From assembly GCF_024435075.2 (NCBI RefSeq), contig NZ_JAMZEG020000003.1, positions 62,001-126,000 on the forward strand: 64,000 bases of DNA, given 5' to 3'. Both the position numbers and the translations under genes were made by a program. Origin of the DNA: Marinomonas maritima (GTDB lineage Bacteria; Pseudomonadota; Gammaproteobacteria; Pseudomonadales; Marinomonadaceae). Within the stretch, counting starts at the first letter, position 1. Each line of letters begins with the position of its first letter. This document shows positions 1-8,965 of this stretch, piece after piece. The notes below the pieces were generated by a model. The model did no database searches, had not been told where the DNA came from, and saw nothing but the letters and a program-made list of their open reading frames with translations.

Positions 1-1110
1 GCCGCGCATCGCACCTTGTCCTTCTAGGATGCCGAGCATCGGGTAACAGTCGTCGTTCAAATCGGTTAACTCGTTCAAGCTGTACAGCATACCGCCGCAT
101 TCGGCCAAAATGCCTTTGCCTGTTTGATAAAACGCATGAATGGCTTGGCGCATGGCGGTGTTGTCCGACAAGGCTTTGGCGTGCAATTCTGGGTAACCAC
201 CCGGCAGCCAAAGCGCATCGGCTTCGGGTAATACTTGATCTTTTAAGGGCGAGAAAAACACGACTTTTGCGCCCATGCTTTGCAACGAAATAAGGTTCGC
301 ATCGTAAATAAAACTGAACGCTGCGTCTTTAGCAACGGCGATGACTTTGCCCGCTAAGCGTTGCTCGATGGTTTGTTCTGCATCGGTTTGATTGTTCACA
401 GAGACTTTTTTATTAATAGAATAAAACGCAACGGCTTTTGGTAGTTCTAATAAGCCCGTGTCTTGGGTTTCTTTTAACCATTCGACCGCCGCTTCAAAAC
501 GAACTTCTAACTCGTCTTTCACTTCGTCCGCTTGCACTAACCCTAAATGCCGTTCAGGCAAGGTAATCGTTTCGTCGCGCTTTAAGGTTGCCAATAACGG
601 TAGATTTTCTGGCAACGCATCGCGGATCAATTCTGCGTGACGCTCGCTTCCGCAACGGTTAGCAATAAGCCCCGCGACGTGCACATCGTCACGAAAATTC
701 GCCAAACCTGTCGCTAACGCGGCGGCGGTTTGCGCCATGCCTTTTACGTCCATGACAATCGCCATAGGAATACCAAAACGAGCAGCAAGGTCGGCGCTGG
801 AAGGATCGCCATCAAACATGCCCATTGCGCCTTCGATTAGAATCAAATCCGCTACTTGTGCCGCTTGGAATAATTTGTCTTGGCAATAATCTTCACCTGC
901 CATCCAGATATCGAGTTGCTCCACTGGCTGCTTAGACGCTTGCGCGAGAATTTGCGGGTCTAGGTAATCAGGGCCGGTTTTAAACACTCGAACCACTTTC
1001 CCTTGGTTAGTAAAATAACGCGCCAACGCAGCCGTAATAGTGGTTTTACCCTGATTTGACGCGGGCGCCGTCAAAAACAACGCAGGACAATGAACAACAG
1101 AAGCAGTCAT
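1..1110 (-). CDS. cobB: Cobyrinate a,c-diamide synthase (3' end beyond window)
   Basis: The frame is open from an ATG at 1110 to the window edge, so about 370 residues are seen and the C-terminus is missing. The N-terminus carries a dethiobiotin-synthetase-like ATP site (TAPASNQGKTTITAAL). Near the left edge is the glutamine amidotransferase nucleophile motif GKGILAECGGMLYS, followed by a MLGIL-type segment. This order, ATPase then class I amidotransferase, is that of CobB/CbiA, which amidates the a and c carboxylates of cobyrinate in cobalamin synthesis. The gene starts 21 bp after the chelatase-like gene and is probably co-transcribed with it. Hydrogenobyrinate and cobyrinate substrates cannot be told apart from the sequence. 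Confidence 0.9.
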   Translation of the reverse strand, partial: MTASVVHCPALFLTAPASNQGKTTITAALARYFTNQGKVVRVFKTGPDYLDPQILAQASKQPVEQLDIWMAGEDYCQDKLFQAAQVADLILIEGAMGMFDGDPSSADLAARFGIPMAIVMDVKGMAQTAAALATGLANFRDDVHVAGLIANRCGSERHAELIRDALPENLPLLATLKRDETITLPERHLGLVQADEVKDELEVRFEAAVEWLKETQDTGLLELPKAVAFYSINKKVSVNNQTDAEQTIEQRLAGKVIAVAKDAAFSFIYDANLISLQSMGAKVVFFSPLKDQVLPEADALWLPGGYPELHAKALSDNTAMRQAIHAFYQTGKGILAECGGMLYSLNELTDLNDDCYPMLGILEGQGAMRG

Positions 1111-1131
1111 AAAGCAGTCTCTAAAAAGTAT

Positions 1132-2889
1132 CTAAAAGCTCTCTAAAAGAGAGTTCAATAAAATGTATTGTGCCCCCAAATGCTGGGCAATGTCTTGGCC
1201 TCGGCCACGCTTGATCGGTGCATTTTCGGTGTCAATCAATACGGTGTTACCTTGTAACTCAAGACCTGATACATCGGCTTGCGTTCGGCCATCGGTCAAA
1301 ATGTAGGTTTGGCTATGCAAACCGAGGTGTTGTTTATGCTGCTGCGACAAATATTGACCCGCGTTTTTTATCGCGATGCGAAACGGTGTACCGCCGCCGG
1401 CTTCTAAGTTGTCCAGCAATTCAGATATTTCTTTTGGCGCACGTACTTTGGGTAAAATGGACGACACGCTGTCTTGGCCAAAGCCCAAAATCGCGATCTG
1501 TTCGCGGGCTAAATACGCACGATTGGCAATGTCTAAAATTACCCCTTTGGCCTTTGCAAACACACCTTGGCTTAACGTTGACGCCGAGGTATCCAGCAGC
1601 ACCAAATGCAACACCGCTTGTCCGGTTTTCTCTGCTTTGTGCGTTAAGCTTTTCGGCGGCCATTCTTGCGGTTGGCTAACAATGCTACGAAACCAATCAA
1701 TGCCATTGGCTGTTTGCGTGGCATCAGGACGATAACCGGCCTGCTGCTTACCTTTATGCTTTCCCGGCGTCACCTCACTCAATCGATTCATGGTCGAATT
1801 GGCTTGCGTCTCTTCGCTAAGCGTTACTTTAATTGGCGTGCTGGTCGCTTGTTTTTGCGGCGTCATGCTCCCCCAATCGCCTTGTCCCGTTTCCTCTGGC
1901 GGCGTATTTTGCGCATCGCTCGAACCTGAACGAGGCTGTTCCGGCAATGACGGCGATTGAGCCTGCGAGGATTCTGGTCGGCGAGAAGGAGAGCTAGCAG
2001 GTTGAGGCGATGCTTTCGCTTGTCGACGATGCGCTAACACTAAGTCTTCAACCGTTTGAATGTCTTCTTTTTCGACGGTTTTAGCACCGCGCCAAGCCGC
2101 ATGCGCCATGGCGGCACGAACCCAAACAATGTCTGCACGAACGCCATCAACCATGGCGTCTTGGCAACGTGTTGCAACGTCCATGCGCAATGCATCAGAA
2201 CATCGAATTTTGCTCAAAGTTTCTCTAGCTAATCGAATGCTGTTTTTTAAATTACGTTGCTTGTATTTAAATGCATCACAGAAGGAGGTTGGATCTTGGT
2301 CGAATTCATCACGCAATCGTACAATTTGCACTCGCTCTTCAAGACTGTATTGATTGCCAAGTTCGACCATTAAACCAAAACGATCTTGCAACTGTGGGCG
2401 CAATTCCCCTTCGTCTGGGTTCATGGTGCCAACAAGTAGGAAGCGAGATTCATGTTCGTGACTGATGCCATCACGTTCTATTCGGTTGACGCCGCTGGCG
2501 GCCACATCAAGAAGTTGGTCTACAAGGTGATCGGCAAGCAAGTTCACTTCGTCTACATAAAGCACACCGCCATGCGCTCGACTGAGTAACCCCGGTTTGA
2601 AGGCAACGTTTTTGTCTTGTAACACTTGTTCTAGATCCAGTGCGCCAAGCAAGCGGTCTTCACTCGTACCAAGCGGTAAGGTAGCAAACGGAACCAGCTC
2701 TGCATCATCTAATGCCGGCATGACGCCAGATAAACCACGAGCCAAAGTAGATTTTGCTGAGCCACGAGGACCACTAATTAACACACCGCCGATTTGTGGG
2801 TTAATCGCACAAAGAATTAAAGCCAGTTTCAGAAGCTCTTGCCCAGCCACCGCGGTAAAGGGAAAATCATTGGGAGCTAGACTGGTCAT
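1132..2889 (-). CDS. ChlI/ChlD-type chelatase AAA+ ATPase with VWA domain
   Basis: This 585-residue protein has an N-terminal AAA+ module (Walker A GPRGSAKSTL, Walker B VLYVDEVNLL, sensor GTMNPDEGELRPQLQDRFG). A low-complexity Pro/Ser/Gln linker follows, then a C-terminal von Willebrand A domain with a MIDAS start (LLDTSAS) and a GGGTPF segment. It is therefore a fused BchI-BchD architecture. Such proteins energise CobN-type cobalt or BchH-type magnesium chelatases. With cobB directly downstream, cobalt insertion is the likely role, but no large cobN subunit lies in the window. I chose the ATG at 2889 (AGG 8 nt upstream). Upstream in-frame codons down from 2964 begin with TTG and do not look like family sequence. 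Confidence 0.85.
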   Translation of the reverse strand: MTSLAPNDFPFTAVAGQELLKLALILCAINPQIGGVLISGPRGSAKSTLARGLSGVMPALDDAELVPFATLPLGTSEDRLLGALDLEQVLQDKNVAFKPGLLSRAHGGVLYVDEVNLLADHLVDQLLDVAASGVNRIERDGISHEHESRFLLVGTMNPDEGELRPQLQDRFGLMVELGNQYSLEERVQIVRLRDEFDQDPTSFCDAFKYKQRNLKNSIRLARETLSKIRCSDALRMDVATRCQDAMVDGVRADIVWVRAAMAHAAWRGAKTVEKEDIQTVEDLVLAHRRQAKASPQPASSPSRRPESSQAQSPSLPEQPRSGSSDAQNTPPEETGQGDWGSMTPQKQATSTPIKVTLSEETQANSTMNRLSEVTPGKHKGKQQAGYRPDATQTANGIDWFRSIVSQPQEWPPKSLTHKAEKTGQAVLHLVLLDTSASTLSQGVFAKAKGVILDIANRAYLAREQIAILGFGQDSVSSILPKVRAPKEISELLDNLEAGGGTPFRIAIKNAGQYLSQQHKQHLGLHSQTYILTDGRTQADVSGLELQGNTVLIDTENAPIKRGRGQDIAQHLGAQYILLNSLLESF

Positions 2890-3006
2890 GGGGGCTACCT
2901 GTGGCGGTTGATTAATATCTAAAAGGCGTTGACTAAAAGCACTGTCTAAAAAGAAACGGCACAAGCCCTCTATTGTAGGGGCTTTTACTGTGTTTTGTCT
3001 TGTGTG

Positions 3007-3035
3007 ACCTTATCTTTGCCTCATATTCATGTCAA
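3007..3035 (-). promoter_or_regulatory. Candidate sigma-70 promoter for the chelatase-cobB unit
   Basis: On the minus strand a perfect -35 TTGACA (3030-3035) is followed by a 17-bp spacer and TAAGGT (3007-3012), a poor -10. It is the best promoter-like match in the 194-bp gap upstream of the ATG at 2889. I looked for a cobalamin riboswitch in this gap and did not recognise one. Confidence 0.35.
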
Positions 3036-3083
3036 ACGCAAAGCCTTCAGGTGATATTGAATATAGGACATGCTGGATAACCA

Positions 3084-5780
3084 TTACTCAAGCTTTTGGT
3101 ATTGCACCACAAGCTCCTCAACCAAACCTAAATCAAATTGCGTAATAGCACCTTGAATCGCTTTTTTATGAGTCAATGGCAATATTGGCTTTAATGTTTC
3201 AAACTCGTATTCGGTTTGTTGCATGTCGCCGTTTTTTGCAGCCGACAATAGAGGCAGCCAACAGGCAAAAGTAAGCAGGGTTAGTGATTCGTCATCATTT
3301 ACTTCTTCTATCACTCTGCCCTCCTCTTGATTAGAAGAACATGAGGACTCAAGCAAAGGAACAAATTGCACATCAAGATGAGTTACCAATGATTTATAAA
3401 TTTCTTCTGCTCGATAAGGCTTGGCAATAACCTGCCAAAAGCCGTCATCGAGTAACGCCTGCTGTTCATGAACCAAAGTAGAAGCCGTAACCGCGACCAC
3501 TGGAACCTTATGATGAATACCTTCTTCCTGAATAGCTTTCAGTAAATCGATACCGCTTTTATTAGGCATTCTAATGTCTGTCATCACTAGATCAGGGGGA
3601 TTTGCCTTAAAAGCTTGTATGGCTTGCTCTCCATCCTCTGCTTCAGTCACCTGACATCCGGCCCTCTCCAATAAAGACACAAGAATGTCTCGTGACCATT
3701 CATCGTCTTCTGCCACCAAAACCGTGATGGGGTCGTTTAGTCGCATATTAAGAACAGCGCTTTGCTCGTCAAAATTATCCATGTCATCGTCAGCTACCTT
3801 TAACAACGGCAAATCAATAATAATTTTCGTACCTGCACCTTCGCTACTTTTGACAGACAACGAACCTTGCATCAATTTAACCAAGGTCATCGACAACGCC
3901 AACCCTAAACCGGTACCGCCAGATACTTCACCTGCTTTCCCCTGTACAAAAGGAGTAAAAAGGTCCTCTATCAACTCAGCTTCTATTCCAGGTCCTGTAT
4001 CTTCTATACTGATATGAATACGATCACCTATGATCAGAACGGCCGCTTTCACATACCCTTTCATGGTAAACTTAACGGCATTACCGAGTAAGTTTGTGAT
4101 GATTTGCTGAAGCTTAACCGGGTCAATCCACACAAGTTGCTGATCGCCTATATCACATTCAACAACTAGACTTAGCCCTTTATCCTGAGCCTGACCTTGG
4201 AGTAATTTACCAATTTGACTAACTTCGTTACAGAGATTGATTTTTTGCTCATGCAATACAAGTCGCCCAGACTCAATTCGGGCAATGTCTAAAATATCGT
4301 TAATCAGCCCTAACAACCGATCGCCAGCACTCGCTATGGATAAAAAACGTGTTCGTGAAACGCCTGTGAGTTGATTGTCTTCTCCAATGAGCTGGGCATA
4401 ACCAATAATGGCATTTAAAGGGGTGCGAATTTCATGACTCATATTGGCCAGAAATTGGCTTTTGGCCTGATTGGCTTGCTCTGCGGCCTCTTTTGCCCGC
4501 TCCAGCTGCATCGAAACATTTTTTTGTTCGGTAATATCACTCATGATGTCACCAAATGATGTCGCTTTACCATTTTCATCGCGCAATACAAAATACATTT
4601 CATAAGTAGAAAAAACGCGCCCATCTCGGCTTCTTGCCTGCAACTCCCCTTCCCATATGTCATTCTCTTTAAGGTAAGGAATGACAGTTTCTTGCAGGAA
4701 TTTTTGACTGGTTTCTGGGTAGAATTCAAGATAATTCAATGTCCCCGACGACGGATCACCTATTTCCTCTTTCACACCAAGCAATGTGCGTATTTTTTCA
4801 TTAAAATAGGTGATATTTCCATCTAAGGTGGTCATCGCAAAGCCCTGAGCAGAGTTATCTGCAAAACTTTTAAATTGTTTGAGTTGATTAATAAGACGAT
4901 GGTGCTCAGTGATATCTCGGGCGATACCTAAGGTACCTCGAAAATTAATCGTAGACTCTATAACAGGCACACGATACACCTCAAATAAACGCGGAGCTCT
5001 CCCATCTTTAGGGTGTCCCCAACTTTGTTCATGCAAGGTTATCCCCGTTTGTAACGCTTCGTTATCTCTACCTTGATAATACTCACCTTTGCCATCTAGG
5101 TTTAAATCTCGGTCACTCTTACCCTTAATGCCTTCTTCTGAAATTGAGTTAAAGTCTAAAAAAGCCTGATTACAATCTAGATAATTTCCTTGCTCATCTT
5201 TCGACCACACAATATCGGGAATATTATTAAGCAAAGAGGACAAGGTTAATTCTCGACGTCGAGATTCCTCACGAGCGGCGATGAGCTCGTTCTCTGTTGC
5301 GACTAAATGACCTATATCTTCGAAAATACCGGCAGCACTTCGAACTCGATTTCGCCCATCTATACGAGTGACACCCCCGCGCATCTCTATCCAAAAACGC
5401 CCCTTGTTAGGGCTTTGGATGTTTAATCTGATTGAACTGTGCGTAGCACCCATTTTTTGTTCTAGTAATGCCGCCTTCCAGTGCTCAAACGTGACTTGGT
5501 CATCAGAAGATAAAAAAGCCAGCAATTCGCTTAAATGCTTGGGTGCTTTTCTTTCATCGAATCCGAGTTGGGTGAAAAATTCAGAAGACGTGTACAGGAT
5601 ATTGCTCTCAGGAAACCATTCCCAGACACCAGCATTCGTCGCCAGGATAGCTCTTGAATAGCGGCGTTGTAAGAGTTTAAAGCGAACTAAAAAAACCAAC
5701 TGTAAAACAATTAAGAACAGCACTGTGACACAGAATAGTATCACCAGCAGTTTTAAAATGGTGGGTAACTCAACGTCCAT
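3084..5780 (-). CDS. Membrane-anchored PAS hybrid sensor histidine kinase
   Basis: The protein has 898 residues. One hydrophobic segment (about 9-33) anchors the N-terminus. Three PAS-like modules follow (about 43-165, 175-295, 303-420; the second contains NNIPDIVWSKDEQGNYLDCN). Next are HisKA with the phospho-acceptor His449 (NMSHEIRTPLNA), HATPase_c with N, G1 and G2 boxes (NLLGNAVKFT, EDTGPGI, GGTGLGLALS), and a receiver with Asp735 (VMTDIRMP). The last ~95 residues are helical and lack a recognisable HPt His motif. The start has a strong AGGAGG 8-9 nt upstream. The gene lies 26 bp after the REC-GGDEF-EAL gene, so the two form one operon and probably one signalling pathway. The stimulus is unknown. 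Confidence 0.88.
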   Translation of the reverse strand: MDVELPTILKLLVILFCVTVLFLIVLQLVFLVRFKLLQRRYSRAILATNAGVWEWFPESNILYTSSEFFTQLGFDERKAPKHLSELLAFLSSDDQVTFEHWKAALLEQKMGATHSSIRLNIQSPNKGRFWIEMRGGVTRIDGRNRVRSAAGIFEDIGHLVATENELIAAREESRRRELTLSSLLNNIPDIVWSKDEQGNYLDCNQAFLDFNSISEEGIKGKSDRDLNLDGKGEYYQGRDNEALQTGITLHEQSWGHPKDGRAPRLFEVYRVPVIESTINFRGTLGIARDITEHHRLINQLKQFKSFADNSAQGFAMTTLDGNITYFNEKIRTLLGVKEEIGDPSSGTLNYLEFYPETSQKFLQETVIPYLKENDIWEGELQARSRDGRVFSTYEMYFVLRDENGKATSFGDIMSDITEQKNVSMQLERAKEAAEQANQAKSQFLANMSHEIRTPLNAIIGYAQLIGEDNQLTGVSRTRFLSIASAGDRLLGLINDILDIARIESGRLVLHEQKINLCNEVSQIGKLLQGQAQDKGLSLVVECDIGDQQLVWIDPVKLQQIITNLLGNAVKFTMKGYVKAAVLIIGDRIHISIEDTGPGIEAELIEDLFTPFVQGKAGEVSGGTGLGLALSMTLVKLMQGSLSVKSSEGAGTKIIIDLPLLKVADDDMDNFDEQSAVLNMRLNDPITVLVAEDDEWSRDILVSLLERAGCQVTEAEDGEQAIQAFKANPPDLVMTDIRMPNKSGIDLLKAIQEEGIHHKVPVVAVTASTLVHEQQALLDDGFWQVIAKPYRAEEIYKSLVTHLDVQFVPLLESSCSSNQEEGRVIEEVNDDESLTLLTFACWLPLLSAAKNGDMQQTEYEFETLKPILPLTHKKAIQGAITQFDLGLVEELVVQYQKLE

Positions 5781-5806
5781 ATTTCGAGCCTCCTAAAACG
5801 AACCAG

Positions 5807-7591
5807 TTATAGTTTTTCAGGTTTATGAAAGTGATAACCTTGGCCCCACTCCACACCAAGCAGCTGAAGTTTTTGCACAATCTCTTGGTTCTCTACAAAT
5901 TCGGCTACAACGGGTTTTTCAAGCATTTTGGCCAGTTTTACAATGGAATCAACCATGCCGTAATGGATGTCATTCACGTGCATATCCTTGATAAAAATAC
6001 CGTCGATTTTGATTAGGTCAAATGGCAAATCCATTAAATAGGCAAACGATGAAAATCCAGTACCAAAATCATCCAACGCAATACTGCAACCACTTTCATG
6101 CAGCACCCCCATAAACTTACGGGCATCAGAGAAGTTATTGAGTGCTTCTGTTTCAGTAATTTCAAAACAAAACTTACCACCATCAAGCTGATAATGCGCC
6201 AAACGATCCACAATAAATTCAGCAAAACCCGCTTGTCGAACCGATAACGCAGACACATTAATCGCCACTTGGTCGACGCGTTCCCATAAGCCTTCACGTT
6301 CCGCTAGTTGCTTCATGGTATGATTAATAACCCAACGGTCAACCTTAGAAATAATGCCAAATCGTTCTGCAGCTCGAATAAAGTCGTTGGGGTAAATCAG
6401 CCCTCCTGACTCTTCATCTTTTAGTCTGACTAAAATTTCTATCTTTTTTCTCGGCTCATCACTGTTCAATGAACAAACTTGCTGAAAATGCACTTCAAAC
6501 AAATCCTTTTCAAGACCATCAATAATACGTAGCCCCCAATTTAGGTTGCCACGATGCTCATCATAGGAAAGGTCTTTTGCATTCTTTATAATTCGAGAAT
6601 GTATTCCTGATTTTTTACTTGCGTAACACACTTCATCGGCCAACATCACAACTTGCTCAAACGACACCATATCAAGTGTTATTGGTATTGCTACTTGCGT
6701 CACACTCATTCGAAATTGACGTTCATCCCAAACGAAAGAAAAATTCTTAATCCCTTTTTGAAGTAAACGAAATAAAGACTCAACAGACTCGTCTCCCCCC
6801 TTACTCACCACTATGGCAAATTTGTCGCCACTTAACCGCGCGCAAAAATCACGTTGAGGGTCAATAAACTCACTTATTAAGGCCGCCAGCTGATGCAACA
6901 ACTCATCGCCTGCAATGCAGCCGCATGAATCATTTATCAAGCGAAATTCATTCACATCAATCAAAACAAAAAAAGGAGTGTGTTTAGATGTTTCTGATTG
7001 AACATCTGAAATAATATGAGAAATGTGTTCGTCGAGTGCATCTCGGTTGTAAAGCTGCGTAACGAAATCATGTTGGGCAAGATATTTCAGCCTATCTTGC
7101 ATATAGCGCCTTTCGCTTACCTCTTTACGAAGATTTCGATTCACTAGATTTAGGTCAGAAGTACGTTCTCTTACTTTTTCTTCCAATGAAACCGTAAGCT
7201 CTCTTAACTCATTAACTAATTGAAATTTTTCTAATTGATGCTGAACTCTAGAGCGCACCTCTTCAATACGAATAGGCTTACTGATGTAATCGTTCCCACC
7301 GACGTCAAAGCCACGACTAATATCGTCCGCTAATGCCGTCACAAAAATGACTGGAACATCTTTGTATCTCGGATGAGAGCGAATACGGCGACAGGTTTCA
7401 AAACCGTCTATCCCGCCCATCATGACATCCAATAAAATCAAACATGGCTGCGTTCTTTCTAATAACTCTAGGGCGCGTTCACCTGAGTTAGCAACAGCAA
7501 TCTGACAATCTAATGCAGCAATTACATCCTGTAAAACCCGTAAATTTTCTGGTACATCGTCGACAATTAACACTGTTGGAGATTGCTTCAT
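5807..7591 (-). CDS. Response regulator with degenerate GGDEF and EAL domain
   Basis: This 594-residue protein begins with a receiver domain (Asp55 in LLDVMMG) followed by a coiled-coil linker. The GGDEF domain has SGDKF (254-258) in place of the active motif, so cyclase activity is doubtful. The EAL domain keeps the usual metal and catalytic signatures: EILVR (385-389), EITETEA, DDFGTG (507-512), KIDG and AEFVE. I expect a phosphorylation-controlled cyclic-di-GMP phosphodiesterase. The ATG at 7591 opens directly into the receiver fold. Thirty upstream codons look non-coding. It is the first gene of the operon with the hybrid kinase. Confidence 0.87.
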   Translation of the reverse strand: MKQSPTVLIVDDVPENLRVLQDVIAALDCQIAVANSGERALELLERTQPCLILLDVMMGGIDGFETCRRIRSHPRYKDVPVIFVTALADDISRGFDVGGNDYISKPIRIEEVRSRVQHQLEKFQLVNELRELTVSLEEKVRERTSDLNLVNRNLRKEVSERRYMQDRLKYLAQHDFVTQLYNRDALDEHISHIISDVQSETSKHTPFFVLIDVNEFRLINDSCGCIAGDELLHQLAALISEFIDPQRDFCARLSGDKFAIVVSKGGDESVESLFRLLQKGIKNFSFVWDERQFRMSVTQVAIPITLDMVSFEQVVMLADEVCYASKKSGIHSRIIKNAKDLSYDEHRGNLNWGLRIIDGLEKDLFEVHFQQVCSLNSDEPRKKIEILVRLKDEESGGLIYPNDFIRAAERFGIISKVDRWVINHTMKQLAEREGLWERVDQVAINVSALSVRQAGFAEFIVDRLAHYQLDGGKFCFEITETEALNNFSDARKFMGVLHESGCSIALDDFGTGFSSFAYLMDLPFDLIKIDGIFIKDMHVNDIHYGMVDSIVKLAKMLEKPVVAEFVENQEIVQKLQLLGVEWGQGYHFHKPEKL

Positions 7592-7990
7592 ACCTAGCCA
7601 TGCCTTCCATATGGGTTCAAAACTACCCGAATAGAGTAATGAAAACACTGTAATCGAACAATTAATATGCAATATAGACAAATATAACTCTGTTTCTTAT
7701 AGAATATCTATACTAGTTATGTATCTAAAAAGTAACCCAACAACGAACACTTGGCACCAAATTCAGGCCAAGTTTAAAATTCAATACGCTAACAGCGATC
7801 ACTTTTTTGTTAAAACTGATCGCAGCGGCCAAACCTAGTGCTGAGTTCATCGATAAAACTGGAGTTAGTTTCATTCCAAAAAAACAGAATCAATGATCTG
7901 TTGCCTTTTTTATTAATACCCTCACGCATTTATGATATCAAAAGACATTAGCGCTACTCATCAAAACGAAAACGAGGCTACAATAGCCAA
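7592..7990. other. 399-bp divergent intergenic region
   Basis: This gap separates the minus-strand REC-GGDEF-EAL gene from the plus-strand LysR gene and must hold both promoters. It is AT-rich. I see an interrupted 7-bp inverted repeat, GCGATCA...TGATCGC, around 7795-7823, and an AT-rich TATGAT at 7931 that could be a -10 but has no -35 at the right distance. I see no open frame with coding character and no RNA gene. Confidence 0.5.
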
Positions 7991-8878
7991 ATGAGAATCA
8001 CACTTAGACAATTACAAATATTTGAAGCCGTTGTTCATACTGGATCCGTTACAGCCGCGGCTGAAATGGTATCCATAAGCCAACCAGCAGCAAGCCAAGC
8101 ATTAAGAGAACTAGAGGCCTTACTAGGTCGCCCTCTTTTTCGCAGACATGGCAAACGCTTACAAATAACCCCACAAGCCAGACATCTTCTCCCGCAAGCT
8201 CGCGCGGTTCTTAGTCAAATAGAACAAATAGAAAGCATGGGCAATGAAGATGAACTCAGTGGCTCTTTGCATTTGGCAGCAAGTGTGAGTGTTGGAAACT
8301 ATTTACTCCCTAAGCAAATGTCTTTATTTAAGCGTGAACATCCCAATATTCGCTTTAATTTAGAAATTGGGAATACGCAAAGTGTCATTCAACAATTACT
8401 GACTGGGAAAGCCGAGGTTGGTTTTATTGAAGGCTACTGCCAGCACGCAGAATTAATGACGCAGGTATGGTTAAAAGACGAGCTTGTGGTATTTGGCTCT
8501 GCCGAAGAGGCGCGTTCTGAAGATTTATCTTGGGAGGATTTAAAACAAGCCAACTGGGTTATGCGTGAATCAGGCTCTGGCACTCGTAATATTCTAGAAC
8601 AAGCCACAGCAGCTCAAATACCTCAACTCAATGTGGTGCTTTCTCTTGCCCATATGGAGGCAGTAAAACAGGCCGTCATTCATCAAATGGGGCTCGGGTG
8701 TTTATCTCGTATGGCCATTTCCCAAGAGTTAAACTCGGGGCTAATTCGCCTTTATCATACGCCATTGGAACTTAACCGAAATCTACTGATTGTTACACCC
8801 AAAAATACAGCGTTAACACAAAACGCCCAACGCTTTATCGACCTATGTCGCGCCGTTCCAATCTTAGCGAATAGTTAA
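7991..8878 (+). CDS. LysR-family regulator, YeiE-like
   Basis: The 295-residue protein has an N-terminal winged helix-turn-helix (about 1-60; SVTAAAEMVSISQPAASQAL) and a LysR substrate-binding domain. Segments such as GNYLLPKQ, VGFIEGYC and ESGSGTRNILEQ closely resemble Escherichia coli YeiE, a regulator linked to sulfite and iron stress. It stands alone: the next gene encodes an unrelated LysR protein. Its target cannot be read from context. The assignment to the YeiE subgroup is by motif resemblance only. Confidence 0.8.
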   Translation: MRITLRQLQIFEAVVHTGSVTAAAEMVSISQPAASQALRELEALLGRPLFRRHGKRLQITPQARHLLPQARAVLSQIEQIESMGNEDELSGSLHLAASVSVGNYLLPKQMSLFKREHPNIRFNLEIGNTQSVIQQLLTGKAEVGFIEGYCQHAELMTQVWLKDELVVFGSAEEARSEDLSWEDLKQANWVMRESGSGTRNILEQATAAQIPQLNVVLSLAHMEAVKQAVIHQMGLGCLSRMAISQELNSGLIRLYHTPLELNRNLLIVTPKNTALTQNAQRFIDLCRAVPILANS

Positions 8879-8929
8879 ATCATGAGCTTCGCGGTTGTAG
8901 TTTGCACCAAGGAAAATACAATCAATTCA

Positions 8930-8957
8930 TATAATAGACCAATCATGTGAATCACAT
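8930..8957 (+). promoter_or_regulatory. Perfect -10 and palindrome before second LysR gene
   Basis: A consensus -10 TATAAT lies at 8930-8935, without a good -35 at 17 bp. The perfect interrupted palindrome ATGTGA-A-TCACAT (8945-8957) would cover the expected start site, 8-20 bp before the ATG at 8966. This arrangement would suit autorepression, but the binding factor is unknown. Confidence 0.35.
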
Positions 8958-8965
8958 AAAAAAGT

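Noticed and set aside
2970..2996. Small hairpin AGCCC...GGGCT with TTTT on the plus strand
   Set aside because: No plus-strand gene ends here, and on the minus strand there is no T-run; the stem is only 6 bp.
2890..3083. Possible cobalamin riboswitch before the chelatase-cobB unit
   Set aside because: The leader is short and I could not find the conserved B12-box sequence or fold.
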